The notes beneath the pieces are model-generated. The model made no database searches. It was given only the letters and a program-made list of their open reading frames with translations, and was not told where the DNA came from. Below are positions 27,560 to 39,500 of a stretch of 64,000 nt of DNA, in pieces. The stretch is from Toxonevra muliebris (lineage: Eukaryota > Arthropoda > Insecta > Diptera > Pallopteridae): assembly GCA_963691655.1 (NCBI GenBank), contig OY829326.1:43117989-43181988 (forward strand). Reading direction: 5' to 3'. Numbering within the stretch: the first letter of the stretch is position 1; each line of letters starts with the position of its first letter. A program made the translations under genes and the position numbers.

Positions 27560-28296
27560 TCAAATAAAACAAAATTTCGTACTAGGAATTTTCAATAAAC
27601 CCTCAAAATCAGGATTTATAACCAAAGAAGCGATTTTCACAAGTCCAGATATATATTATGTTCATAGTAGTCGTTTGCTGTTTCAACTTTTGTGTTTGCC
27701 GAAACATTTTTATTTTCAATCGATCTCTGTCTGCTCAGTCAATTTCTTCTGAGCACGTAGAACACGTTCCGAATGGACTCTGACCCTTAGGCGGTGGGTT
27801 TATTGCGAGTATGCTCGGCGAACACTATGAAATTGTTGTTGCATCGAACACAAGGAGAATGTCTTCACTCACTCTCACACCGAACACGATATGTTCGGTG
27901 TATTGTACACCAAGCATGCCGAGTATTCAGGGTGGCAATGAGTTATTTTACAAAACTGTATCATTACATACAAAATAGTATTAAACAAAAGACCAGAATG
28001 TGACCACCTCGACCGAGCACGGGAGAAAATGTTTTGTGCTCGTCGAACACCGAGTACAAATATAACTAGACAGACACTTAGGAAAACCACATCCCTAACC
28101 CCAATGTTTAAAGTTTAAACTGATGAAAAGTGCGAATATAGAGTAGAAATAAAATCGCTTATGTAATGTTCCTAAAATATCAATAAATGAGAAAACATCA
28201 GTTACACATCTGGCAGCTCTAACTGACGGCTACTTGAGAAGAAAAATCAGCTGGTAACCCTTTTTTCGGTTACAGTTTTTGGTTAGAATTTTGACA
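27560..28296. other. Upstream region of eIF2A
   Basis: No gene was recognised. Between 27,750 and 28,070 the motifs GAACAC, GTTCGGTG and CGAGCA recur in both orientations (for example CACCGAACACG next to TGTTCGGTGTA at 27,878-27,902), giving local inverted repeats of unknown meaning. Confidence 0.35.
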
Positions 28297-31200
28297 ATGG
28301 CTTTGGACGGTGGTGTTTCTGGCGTTTCTTCTGCCCTTGCAAGTAAATATTCCAATTATAAAGTGTTTTAACAAAAATATAATGCCCAAATATCACATTT
28401 CAACATTCGTCAATTTAATAAATTATTATTGCTAATAGGAGTTGAATAATTTTGACATTTGTGAAAGCGGCGTGTGTTGGTTACTCACGAACGCAAACTT
28501 CTGTTGACGATGTTTGGGGGAGTGAGAGAGGAAGTGATGTCGCAGTAGATGAAATGAAAAATGAATACATTTCACGTCAACAGACATTGCATTAATTTAT
28601 GGTTGTTTGTGTTTTGTTTTGTTTCTTTTAGTTCGCTCTAGCGTGGGAATTGAACTTTGGGCTTCGTCGGGTCCTAAATGCCCGTATGAGCGCAAACCTG
28701 ATCTTCCACGAGAGGAGACGAAAAATTCTCGATCGATTTCGTTCAGTCCAAAGGGTCTTTACTTTGCCTTTTCGAATGGCCATGAGATTAAGGTGCTCCA
28801 GACGTCCGATTGGCAACAGAAGTGCGTGTTGCCACGCCCCAAGGCTTTTTACCTCAAATTTTCGCCGCGTGGCAATTATTTGTCTACATGGGAACTATAT
28901 GCCATCACTAAGGACAAACCAGAAGGTGCACCGAATATGTTTGTGTATGAGCTGGCCACCGGTGCAGAGGTTTTCGCCATCGTCCAAAAAAACCAACAAG
29001 ACTGGGAGCCATCATGGTCAACAGACGAGTCCATCTTTGCCATGGTCGTCGGCGGCGAAGCACTCTTCTATGATTTGGGTGAAGGTGCTGCCGGTTTCAA
29101 GACGGCCGTTCGCAAGATAGGCGGTAGTCGAGGTGGTACACTCTCGTTGGGACCGGGCAACAGTCCACCGTTTTTGGCTTTCTATACGCCCGGTGCAAAG
29201 GGTGCACCTTCCATGTGTAAATTATACAAGTACCCAGCAATAGCTCAAAACCAGACGGTTGCTTGCAAAAGTTTCTTCCAAGCGGATCGTGTTGAAATGC
29301 TGTGGAATAAACGTGGCACCGGACTATTGCTGCTAACCAGCACTGAGGTGGATAAGAGCGGCGCCTCGTATTATGGAAATCAAGCGTTGCATTTTATGGC
29401 TACAAAGGGTGATACATGTTCGGTGCCATTGTGTAAGTACTGAAAATGAGAGCTGACTATACACTTCAGTTATTAATAGTAATCCGATTCTAATTGCAGC
29501 TAAAGAAGGTCCTGTTCATTGTGTTAAATGGAGTCCTAAAGCTACTGAATTTGTAGTCGTCTATGGATTTATGCCCTCAAAGGCTGCTTTGTACAACTTA
29601 AAATGCGATGTAATTTTCGATTTTGGAGAAGGACCACATAACTGCGTCTATTTCAATCCATTTGGGAATCATATCCTTTTTAAAGCAATATTTAAAAAAA
29701 TTAAAAAGTAGGCTAGTAGTTAAATCAAAAAGACATTTTTATGTAGAGGCTTATAAGTGCTTGTTCTAATAAGAAACTATAGGTGTGAGTCAATAATTCA
29801 TTTAAATAATTCTGAACTAAACTGAATTGTTTGTGCCAATGTTTTATGGTTATCCTTAATCACTTTGCACTAGTCGTTTTAGCAGGATTCGGAAATCTTC
29901 CTGGAAATGTTGAGATTTGGGATGTTCTGAAGAAAGAGAAGTTAGCTGATATGAAGTGCCCAGATACCACGCTCTTTGAATGGAATCCAAATGGCGAATA
30001 TTTTGTCACTGCAACAACAGCTCCAAGATTGCGCATTGGAAATGGGTAATATAAAAATTTCATCTTAAACAAGTAAAAGTAGGCAAACAGCAATTCGTTG
30101 CACCTTTTGTGTAACTGTGTAGCCGACTGTGTAGTTTCAGAGATCACATTTACTCAACCACTCAAACATACATACATCTATCTTTTCAGTATTTAAGATT
30201 ACCTCTAATTCTTTTGGTGTTTAAATAGACCATTTTTATTCCAGAGCATAATTTTTATATACTTAGATATTATTAGTTTTGCAAGGCGTGCTTCAAGTGA
30301 TTTATTAAACTCTTGTCGAGTTAGCTTGTGCATAATTTCATATAGTATATCTTTATTTTTGTTTGAGCTGAGATTTTCTTTGATAGCTTCTGAGTATGAT
30401 AGTGTTGATTTGTTGCACTTGTTTTTGCTATTTAAATACTTGAAATATTAGAATTACTAGAAGTGCCAACATTCGGTACGGTGGATTGGTATTATTTGTT
30501 GGCCATTTGGGAGTTTCTGCTCATAGTAGTTTGTTGCTGTGCATTATTTCGGAAAACTATAGTTTAGTTCCTTTTTGCAACATTTTGGTTGCTGGGTGGT
30601 TTAGATTTTCTCTTAAAGCCGTTTTTGTTAATCTTAAAATAATCTGATAATCTTGTTTTGTTTTTGTTTTCAGATTTAAGGTGTATCATTATTCTAGTGC
30701 TTTAGTGCATGAGACTATGTGGACACAAGGTCAAGAACTTTTGGGTGTTGAATGGCAACAATTTCCAGACAACACTTTTGCTGAACCAATAATCACAAAG
30801 GTGAAGCATGAAGGTATTAAATCATGCCAGCCGGAAGCAAGTAAGAAGGCATACACGCCACCACATCTTCGTCTGATTAAGGAAGGCAAGAATCCTGAGA
30901 AATATATACCGCAGCCACAGATAAAAATGCCCGGGCTGCCATCAGGTAATCAAAGGCAATTCTGGCAAAGACAATTCGACATTGACACACCCATAACGCG
31001 TTCAAACAAACAGCCGCAAACCTCAAGTTCACACGCGCAACAACAACATTATCAAAAAAATCACAATCATGGTCGCAATGAATATCATTATCGCGCAAAT
31101 TATCGTTATAGACCCTATCAAAATAATAGACGTTAAAAGATAATATTATAATATATGAGAAATCGCAAGTAGAAGAAATAAAAATAAAAAAAATAAATTA

Positions 31201-32087
31201 TATGGCATGACATTGAGTGTATATTCCTCCCGATTTCTCTGGTTGATGGTTGGAATAATTTATTTCGCTAACGAACTTTTTTCGAAAAAAAATCGCGTCA
31301 AAATGTGCATACACTGTATATGAAAAATGGATCCAGTGGAAGGGTTCGGGTACTATAAACTTTACTGCTAACAATTGACTAAAAGAAGCCAGAAACATTT
31401 CTAAATTTATAAATAAATTATATACGACGAATTTTATCAAAACCTTACATTTAACTATAACTTAATTCCATTTGATCTTTAACTATCAAATATGTATTAT
31501 AAATTACATTTCAAACTAAATAAATCGTACATTAATGCATTTGTTTGTTGCATTTTTTTTCTTTTAAAGGTAACACTTCCTCACAAGCAAACAATAAAAG
31601 GGGAGTGGCTGCAAAAACAAACAACCAAAAGACCAACAAACCGAAGAATAAAAAAGAATTTACTGTTAATGATGGTGCTGTTGTCAGGAATGGAAATTAC
31701 GATGGTGATAGCAATTCTGGCAGCAACAAGAATGAGGAAGGTGTCGGTGAACAGCAGCAACAGCAGCAAAATCGCCCCCTAAATCGAAGACAACAAACAA
31801 AGAAATCACAGTCACAACTGATGGCAGCAATCGCTCCTGAAAACGGAAAAGAAATTGATAACCAAGAACCACAGCAGCAGCAACCACAGCAACTCAATCA
31901 ACAGCCTAAAAAGGTAACTCCAGAAAAAGAGAAGAAAATTCGTAGTGTTGCCAAAAAATTATCGGATATCAAAAAACTAAAGGCCCGCCAGGATCAAGGT
32001 GAAACGCTTGAATTGAATCAGCTAAATAAAATTTCAATGGAAGCAAAGTTTCTAGAGGAATTGAAAGCTTTAAAATTGACAGTTTAG
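28297..32087 (+). CDS. eIF2A: Eukaryotic translation initiation factor 2A (6 exons, 660 aa)
   Basis: eIF2A is a cytoplasmic WD-repeat protein that can bring initiator Met-tRNA to 40S subunits independently of eIF2. Exons: 28297-28342, 28632-29432, 29500-29670, 29871-30045, 30674-30945, 31570-32087 (1,983 nt, no stop). Seen: the nine-bladed propeller region (for example SRSISFSPKGLYFAFSNGHE, LPGNVEIWDVLKKEKLADMK, FEWNPNGEYFVTATTAPRLR), the KAYTPPHLR linker, a Gln-rich spacer and the conserved helical C-terminus (KKIRSVAKKLSDIKKLKARQ). Intron 3 (29671-29870) is not GT-AG: it opens ATATCCTTTT and ends in AC, with branch-like TCCTTAAT 10-17 bases before the end, so it is U12-type. Human eIF2A is 585 aa; the extra length is the Gln/Asn-rich spacer. 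An alternative ending is listed separately. Confidence 0.95.
29671..29870 (+). other. U12-type AT-AC intron in eIF2A
   Basis: The 5' end ATATCCTTTT is the full minor-spliceosome donor consensus; the 3' end reads TCCTTAATCACTTTGCAC, with the branch motif TCCTTAAT about 10 bases before the terminal AC. There is no usable GT-AG alternative that keeps the conserved protein in frame. Removing exactly these 200 bases joins ...YFNPFGN to LVVLAGFGNLPGN in phase 1. Confidence 0.9.
30946..31136 (+). CDS. eIF2A: Alternative C-terminal extension of eIF2A (exon 5 read-through)
   Basis: If the donor at 30,946 is not used, exon 5 stays open for 63 more codons. They encode a His/Asn/Tyr/Arg/Gln-rich tail (for example HYQKNHNHGRNEYHYRANYR) and stop at 31,134-31,136. 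Tandem poly(A)-like signals (AATAAAAATAAA and AAATAAATTATA) follow at 31,178-31,200. The resulting protein would lack the conserved KKIRSVAKKLSDIKKL end that contacts the ribosome/eIF partners. An isoform ending here is inferred from the open frame and signals only. Confidence 0.45.
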
Positions 32088-32525
32088 AGAATATTTTGGT
32101 TGTTCTTGCCGCTTATCGCGCGATTCTTCATCTAACAACGCTAATGGAATTGTGGTTGGTGGTTTTGATTTCCTACGCACTCTCGTTTTATATTCCAAAA
32201 TTCGAAACTTTCGATGACTCCGATTAATTGTGTATTGTCCTTTTTTCTTTTTCTTATTTTTATATAATGTAATAATCTATATGTAAATTCAAAATTGATT
32301 TTATTTAGTTCTTTTTCTACATATTTTATTTGCATTTTATGTCGACAAACACGAAAAAAAAAACAACAGTAACAAAACCAATTGATTGTGATTGAAAAAA
32401 CAAAAACAAATATAAAAAACTTTATGTAAACGATTATTAATTATTATTGCGAATAAAATGATCTTTCTGCGAATATATACATTGTAAGCGTACTAAGTGT
32501 TAACCTTCTTCTTGATTATAAACTT
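32088..32525. other. Convergent 3' regions of eIF2A (+) and the SMIM8-like gene (-)
   Basis: A plus-strand AATAAA lies at 32,452-32,457. A minus-strand AATAAA (TTTATT at 32,300-32,305) lies further left, so the two 3' UTRs would overlap by roughly 150 bp if these signals are used. Confidence 0.45.
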
Positions 32526-34602
32526 TTAGGATTCCCATTTGGACTCCTTTTTAATAAACGTTTCTTTGCCATCGCTTTGCATTGCAGCGTAGTAACCGAG
32601 ACTTTCGTATTTCGTACGCATGTATGCAATGTAGCCAAGCACGCCGGCAAAGCAGGCCACGCCAATGCCCATGATGATTTTATTCTGCAAAAAGAGAGTT
32701 AAACATAGGATTATAACATTGTAGAATTCTACTTTAGATGCTGACGTTATTTGAGATTCTTACGGAAGTGCAGTCAGTAATAATGTCAATAATGGTCGTG
32801 TTAAATCAATTGTTATTTATTGGCATTCGGACTTGTTTGGTTTCAGTTATTAAATTAATTTATCTGATTTAAATACTAAACATAAATAGACTGATATACA
32901 AATTTCGGCGATAACATCGAAACCACATACATATCTATGGCATGTTTTGAGGTATTGCATATTTTATGTAAAATAATTTCTGATTGTTTTTAAAGCAATG
33001 TTTTTAACCTCAGAGGCAGCTAATACATTGTTTAAAGAAAAGAGTCAAATTTTAAAATTCATTTTGAATATAACATAATCTTAAGTTAACTTAAGGGTTG
33101 TATTGGCCAAAAAAATCGAAAATTTTTTTTATTGCATTTTCTTAAAGTACATCCTCTTGAGAAAATATTTTCCAAACTTCAGAGAGATCTGAGTACTAAA
33201 GCCAAAGTTACAGCTGTCAAAAAAGCGCTACCTTTGACTACCTGAACATGGTGCCGAAAGTTTAAACGAGATTATCTCGAAATGTTGTTTTTCAAAAAGC
33301 TTCGTTGCGATGAGAAAATTTTCTCCAGAACTATTTCACCAATCGATCTGAATTTTCATTGTCTAGTTTATGTTTATAACTGCAATAGCCTCCAAGTGAA
33401 CAAGGAATTTTTATTTGGAGCAAAACTTTTTTTTTTGGCTACCAAAACCAAATTTCCAGACCCTCGAAAATTAAGAATTTTGAAAAAACCATCACCATTT
33501 TTGTAATAAAGTAAATTTCACAAAATCCTTCGTTCACTAAGAGCGTGACGATGAAAACTTAAACATGTTCTGGTTTTTTCTTTTCAGATAATCCGTTCTT
33601 TATTTAGCGTACTCAAAGCAAGGGGTGACGAAAAAAATATATTATGGCACAATGGCCGTATCGTCCCCAGTTGTCGATATTTTTTGCTAAAAAAAATTCA
33701 TAAAATACCTTGCAAGCCTAGTTTTTGTCAAATTTTTTTTTTTTGATAAAATTTAAGTTTATTGAAATAACTTTAACTTAGGTCGGTTTACGGTTTTCAG
33801 TTAAAAGATTTATGAAACAATGAAACATAACCAAAAAATATCTTTAATTAAGATATTTTGACAAATGCCTTACTGTTTGAAAAAGCTTAAGTTATAAAGT
33901 AAAATAACAGAACTCTGCTCAAATGTGGAATTTTTGGGAAAAGATTAAATAGAAATAATAACAAAATTTCAATTTAAAATTATGTCGACTTAAGCTACTC
34001 TAATTTGTTGTCACAGATATATTCTAACGACTTTTTCTGAGAACTTTTGCTTGAATTCAATACAATTTTTGTGTAATAATTCCGAGTCTGACGCCAAAAT
34101 CAAAATACATAGGAATACCATATTCTGATATGATGCGCAATTACACAATAATGTTTAATGCCTCTGTTACCAGCAACAGTGAGTACTTCATTTAACGGAA
34201 GCCTTAGGGATATAGTATATGCGGGTATACTAATAGCCATGTCATCCAAACGAATAAAAACAAATAAATCGAGCACATTTTCTCCAAATCGTTTAGTGGG
34301 TATTGCGATCATTTGGATTCATATTGAATGCCTGCAAATGATTTGTAGGTTCAGTTAAAATGCTTCAGTATGCTCTTCAAAGTAATATTGATGTTTCCTT
34401 TATTCTTTATGTGTGGTTTCCAGGCAAAATATGTCTGTTACTCAATGTCGGAATGCATGCTATCGGTATCAAAACTATAATAGGAACTTACTGGTTTCGT
34501 GTACAACTCAAAATTAAGAAGCCGGAAAACATTTGTCGTTCGCACTGTTCGTATACCTTCGCCTGGTGCTGAGGCTTTTGGATGCTTCACATCTTCCTTC
34601 AT
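32526..34602 (-). CDS. SMIM8-like small integral membrane protein (2 exons, 89 aa)
   Basis: Minus-strand exons 34,602-34,492 (37 codons, starting MKEDVKHPKASAPGEG) and 32,684-32,526 (52 codons plus stop) join in phase 0 through a good donor (GTAAGTTCC) and acceptor (CTTTTTGCAG). The protein has a charged N-terminus, the block NVFRLLNFELYTKPNK, one membrane segment (IIMGIGVACFAGVLGYIAYM, about residues 40-59) and a polar tail ending KKESKWES. This layout (F-x-Glu-Leu-(Y/F)-x-Lys-Pro-Asn-Lys before a single membrane span, Lys-Trp near the end) is that of SMIM8 (C6orf162), a conserved microprotein of unknown function. The 1.8-kb intron carries repeat-like DNA. The exons are short, so automated annotation could easily miss this gene. 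Confidence 0.88.
32940..33760. repeat. Unclassified repeat-like DNA inside the SMIM8-like intron
   Basis: The stretch is low-complexity with many A/T homopolymers and blocks such as GGCCAAAAAAATCGAAAATT that look like interspersed-repeat sequence. No ends, target duplications or protein domains were identified, so class and borders are uncertain. Confidence 0.25.
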
Positions 34603-35226
34603 TATGCTGGTTATTAAAAAGTTATGTTACTTCTTATTTTCATATATTACCGAACGAAAATCATTTTATTAAAATATGATTAAGGCAGAGTTGCCAGTAA
34701 CAGCAATTAAAATTGGGTTATTGGTATGGGAATTGAATTCCAAAAACAATTTTGCATCACTGCAATTGTGGTACAAAAGTTCATGGTTTGAGATATTTTT
34801 TTTGGCAAGTTTAACTTTTTTAATAATTATGAATTGTAAAAAATTTGTAAATACTTTTTGTTGAAAAAAAAAAATTGTATAGTGTTTCGAAACACTGAAA
34901 AAGTCGTCACTAGCTTAATGAGATAAATAGGCTTAATGAACAATAATACCAAAAGAATAACAAAAGTTATAAAAAATTCAGATTTGACGATGGTTTCGAA
35001 GCACGCTATGGTTCTTCATCAATGATCTTTGCAATAGTTCCCTCATTCCAACAATATATATGAGTGAAAATATTGCCAAGTAAATGATGTATTTTTGAAA
35101 GGCAAGTAATTTCCAATTGTTTTGGAATAAATATTTTTATAAATATAAATAACTAATTGCCTATGCCACACTAATTTTGTAATTTTTTCTTTTGAAAGAT
35201 TAAGAACTATCACTAAGATCACTGAT

Positions 35227-35290
35227 GAGGAATTGTGGTGGATTCCGAAACATCCGTCTGATTTGCCCGTCTCTATATACATTGTTGTTG
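35227..35290 (+). repeat. Dispersed repeat shared with 47,475-47,535
   Basis: The segment holding GATTCCGAAACATCCGTCTG, then TATATACATTGTTGTTG, matches the 47.5-kb copy (TATTCCGAAACCGACGTCTG, then TATATACATTGTTATTA). It is non-coding. Element type is unknown. Confidence 0.45.
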
Positions 35291-35754
35291 TGATGACTAC
35301 ATTTGTTCATTAAGCCTGTTTATATATAACTTCAAATAACGAAATTAACATGAACTTAAGTCATGACTGAAAATTAACCTCTAAATTTAATTTTAGTATT
35401 TAGTAAATTGCCCAAGAAATTTTGCTGTGTAGAAAAGCCTTTTTTTTTTACTAATACTAAGAAAGTTATATTAATAAAATGCAGAATTTTATTTTTCAGT
35501 TGATATAAATCTAAAATGTCTAAACCACATTTAAATAAATTTTGAAAAATGAAATTTTTTATATTAACAATGCTGTTTCAAATCTGCAAAAATAATAGAA
35601 AAGTTTTTGGAAATATTATGCGAAGAAAAAATAAGCCACGATTAGAATAAACCTGTTTTTATTTTGAACTGAGTTACTTTTAATATTAAAGAAAAAGCTT
35701 CTTAACTAATTGATACAACATTTTATCATCTTTCGAATTTTCCTCTCTAATGAT

Positions 35755-36055
35755 AAGTCTGCTCTTAGACGTGAAAACTAGCCTCTTGAATCAGTTAAAT
35801 TGTTTCGGAAATAGGGGTGAGATGAAAGTGATTTTCCCCGTCTTACCTACACATTTGACAATTACAAAAGAGTAGGTTCCACATCTAAAGTTGCTTCTAG
35901 ACAAGACGACATTGTCTTAAGACAAATGTCATTTTGACTCTCAAATTTAATCTGTTAAAAAATTTATTCTCATAATTGCTTCTATACAGCCCCTTGTGAC
36001 CTTGTTTTCGAGCTTCCACAAGGTAAGACAATACCGTCTCGTCTAGAAGCAGCTT
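35755..36055. mobile_element. Two abutting foldback MITEs of the TCTAGACGAG family
   Basis: Unit one (35,755-35,896) has arms AAGTCTGCTCTTAGACGTG and the complement of CACATCTAAAGTTGCTT. Unit two (35,889-36,055) has arms AAGTTGCTTCTAGACAAGAC and the complement of GTCTCGTCTAGAAGCAGCTT, with pairing extending through ATTGTCTTA. The two units share the bases around 35,889-35,896. The arms resemble those of 18,065-18,195. Confidence 0.6.
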
Positions 36056-36531
36056 AAAACCCGAACTCCATAACACACATTTCAGGCTTAATCGCGTTCT
36101 TCACATAAGCACGTTCTACGCTTTGTGGGAAAAAAGTTGAGAATAGTTAAACTTCCAACTCGTTGGACGCTCTTGGATGACAAACCATAGAGTTTGTTTC
36201 ATACAAACACACTTATTCAACTTTTTTCGACGAAAACAGAAAAGCGTTAAACGTGCGTGACTGCGTGAAACGCGTGCTATGGAGTTTGGGTTTTAGAGCA
36301 AAATAACATAGCTTCCCATCAAATTTTGATCAATATTGAGCTTTTGAGTACTAAATACTAAATTGCGCAAGTGTGTATGTATACATTATAAATTTCAGAG
36401 CACATTTTTGTTTTCGAAGTGTAGCAACACCAACATTTTATACCTTTTCCTCGCACGTGTTCTTTTACCGCTTGTGTCTGTGAAATAAAAGTTTAATTTT
36501 ACTTATAATAAAGTCAATAAATTAGTGAATA

Positions 36532-39500
36532 ATGGCGGCAAACGATCAATTAATCGCCGCATTAGTCTATGACTATTTGCAAAAAAAAGATAAGAACTTA
36601 GCCAAAGTTTTTCAGCAAAAAACAAAAGCCGTAAGTATTATTTCGAATTACGCCATCTTAATTTGTTGGCTTTGCGTATGAACTCGTGCTGTGCTATTTG
36701 GATTTCAAATTCCTTTACGAATTGCTATCCTTTTTTTTAGGGTATTTCCGGAAAAGGTTCTCCCAAAATTGAAGAGATATTCTCATATTACCAAGAAAAC
36801 AGTAAGAAAAAGATTCCACCTGTGAAACAGCCAAGCAACTCAAGTGATTCAAGCGATGATGATAGCTCGGAAGTAGAAGAGGTTCAGAAAAAAACTACCT
36901 CTGTAGTTACAAATGGCAAAGCTGCAGCTGCTAAAGACTCTAGTTCTGAAGATAGCAGCAGTGAAGAGGAGCAAAAGACACCTGCTGCAACTACAGCACC
37001 GAAAAAGACAGCATTGCAAGCTTTCGGAACTGCAGCAGCTGCTTCCAGCAGTGAAGACAGTGACAGTAGTGAAGAAGACGAGAAGAAACCCGCTGTTACG
37101 CCAGTCAAGACTCCTGTAAAAGCACAGGCTGCCAAAAAGGTTACGGCAAAGCATGAATCATCAGATGATAGTGACAGCAGCGAAGAGGAAAAAAAGCCAG
37201 CTTCGGCCAAGCCAGCAGTTGTATCGAAAAAACAAAGTTCAGAGGATTCATCAGATGACAGCGACGAGGACGAAAAAGCAGTTGCAAAAACTCCAGTTAA
37301 GAATGCGGCAAAAGCACCAGTAAAGCCAGCAGCAGCCATCAAGACTCCTGCTAAATCTGTCGTGTCCTCCGATTCTGAATCAGATTCGGACAGTAGCGAT
37401 GATGGAAAGAGCAAACCACCAGCAAAGAAAATTACACCGGTACCAGCAGCAGAGAAGAAGCAAGAATCATCTAGCGATGACGATAGTTCAGACGAAGACG
37501 TTCCACCTAAAGCTGCCGCTAAGGCTACACCAGTTAAAATTGCGCCACCCAAGAAAAAATCTAGTAGCGAGGATAGTTCCAGTGAAGAAGAAACTCCAGC
37601 CGTAAAGCCGGTAGTTAAAAAGGCAACTGCTGTTGCGGTCACAAAAAATAAGAAAGAGGATTCAAGTTCTTCAGAAGATAGCTCCTCAGATGAGAAAGAA
37701 AAGGTAGTGAAAAAACCTGTTGCCAAATTTGTACCACAAGCAACAGCTAAAAAGGAATCTTCAAGTGATGAGGACAGTTCTTCCGAGGATGAAACACCAG
37801 CCAAGGTTGCTCCAAAGGTCACACCTGCAAAACCTGCTGTGCAATCAAAGAAAGCAGCCTCAAGCTCAGATGATAGTTCATCAGAAGATGATGAACCACC
37901 AGCAAAGAAACCAGCTGGGGCATTTGTAAAAGCACCAGCTGCACCGGCTAAAAAAGTGAAGTCATCCAGTTCAGATGATTCATCGTCGGAAGACGAACCT
38001 CCAGCTAAAAAAAAGGCACTTGTAACAAATAATGCTATTGCCAAAAAAGCAAAAGAATCATCAAGTGATGATAGCTCTTCAGATGACGATGAAGAAGAAA
38101 AACCCAAAGCAACGCCTGCTAAGAAAGCAGCTCCTGCGAAGAAGGAAAGCGATGAAAGCTCTGATGATGATAAGGAAGACAAGGACGATACCCCTGCACC
38201 CAAACCGGGGCAAAAGAGAAAATTCAGTGAGTCTTCTGCTGCAGAAAAACCGGCCGATAATAACTACAGTAATTTCGTGAAAAGTGGCGAAGGCAAGGTT
38301 AGTACAAATCGATGAAATAAAAATATTTATTTTAAAGTAGTTGTCTGTACACACATTGGGATATCAATTAAGCCGAACAAATTTTTTTTTTTTTGGAAAA
38401 ACTAATATTTTCATTATTATAATTTCAAAATTAGCAAAATGGTTTTACATCATCTCCATTTAATAATAGAAATGATGGTAATGGGAATTTCAATAAGAAT
38501 CAAAATAATAAACCGTATGGTGAAGCAAAAAAAGTCACACCATTTCGGCGGGTACGGGAAGAGGATGTAGAAATAGACGAGCGTGTCAAAGACATGTCAT
38601 TCGAAGCGAAGGTAAGTGCCTCACAATCCAACAACTCATTGCGCGATCAATGAAATATTCACAAAAAGAGAATGGTGTTGAAAACTGAAATTTGGGATGC
38701 ACAATTAAAAATTAGCAAAGTTTATGCAGAACCGAAATAAAAAAACTCGCGCCTAAATTTAAACACTAACAAAAAAATGTTTGAGGCACTTTCCATCGGT
38801 TTCATTGAATTGATATTGAATTTTGATTCGCTCTTTATTTTCTAATTTATTTTGCTAATTTGTGTTTTCCCTCTTTTCATTTTCGTTTCATGTGCAAATA
38901 CTCAGAGCAACGGTGGAGATTTTAAGAATAGAAATGGAGGCGGATTTAACAATCGTGGTGGTGGTCGCGGTGGCCGAGGAGGTGGCGGAAGAGGCGGTGC
39001 AGGTGGAGATGATGGGGGTTTCAAAAAGTTTGGTGCACGCAAATCTTTTGGTGGCTTTGAAGATGGTGATCGAAAATCGTTTGGTGGTGGTCGTGGTGGT
39101 GGTGGTGATCGCGGACGTGGTGGTCGTGGTGGGGGAGGTGGTCGTGGCCGTGGTGGCTTCGGTGGTGATCGCGGAGGCAGCCGCGGTGGCTTCGGCGGAC
39201 GAGGCCGTGGAGGTGATCGTGGTGGACGCGGTGGGTTTGGGGGCGGAAACAAATCGTTTAACAAGTCATTCGACACGTCTTCGCAAAATAAAAAGATCAC
39301 ATTTGACGATTAGGAAGCATGCAATTTAGTTTTAGTTTTAAATGCAAAATGACATGAGCGCAGTTTCGATTTCGTAAATCACCTAAAATAATTTTGTGAA
39401 CATTTCATCGTTCGTCAATTCCTCACAAAAACAAACTGGTTATTTATACCATATTATATACCTTCATTTTATTGTTTTGAAAAAATTAATTCTTACAGCG

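Larger units (their letters stand above)
34603..36531. other. Region between the SMIM8-like gene and Nopp140
   Basis: It contains a dispersed-repeat block (35,227-35,290) and two adjoining hairpin MITEs (35,755-36,055). A divergent promoter for the two flanking genes would have to lie here, but no core element was recognised. Confidence 0.4.

Noticed and set aside
36884..38203. 439-codon minus-strand frame opposite Nopp140 exon 2
   Set aside because: It is the antisense of the Ser/Asp/Glu and Ala/Lys repeats (reads as Ser/Leu/Ala/Phe repeats). The plus strand has the conserved Nopp140 protein with proper splicing.
38902..39300. 132-codon proline-rich minus-strand frame
   Set aside because: Antisense of the Arg-Gly-Gly repeats of the Nopp140 RGG exon; no independent support.
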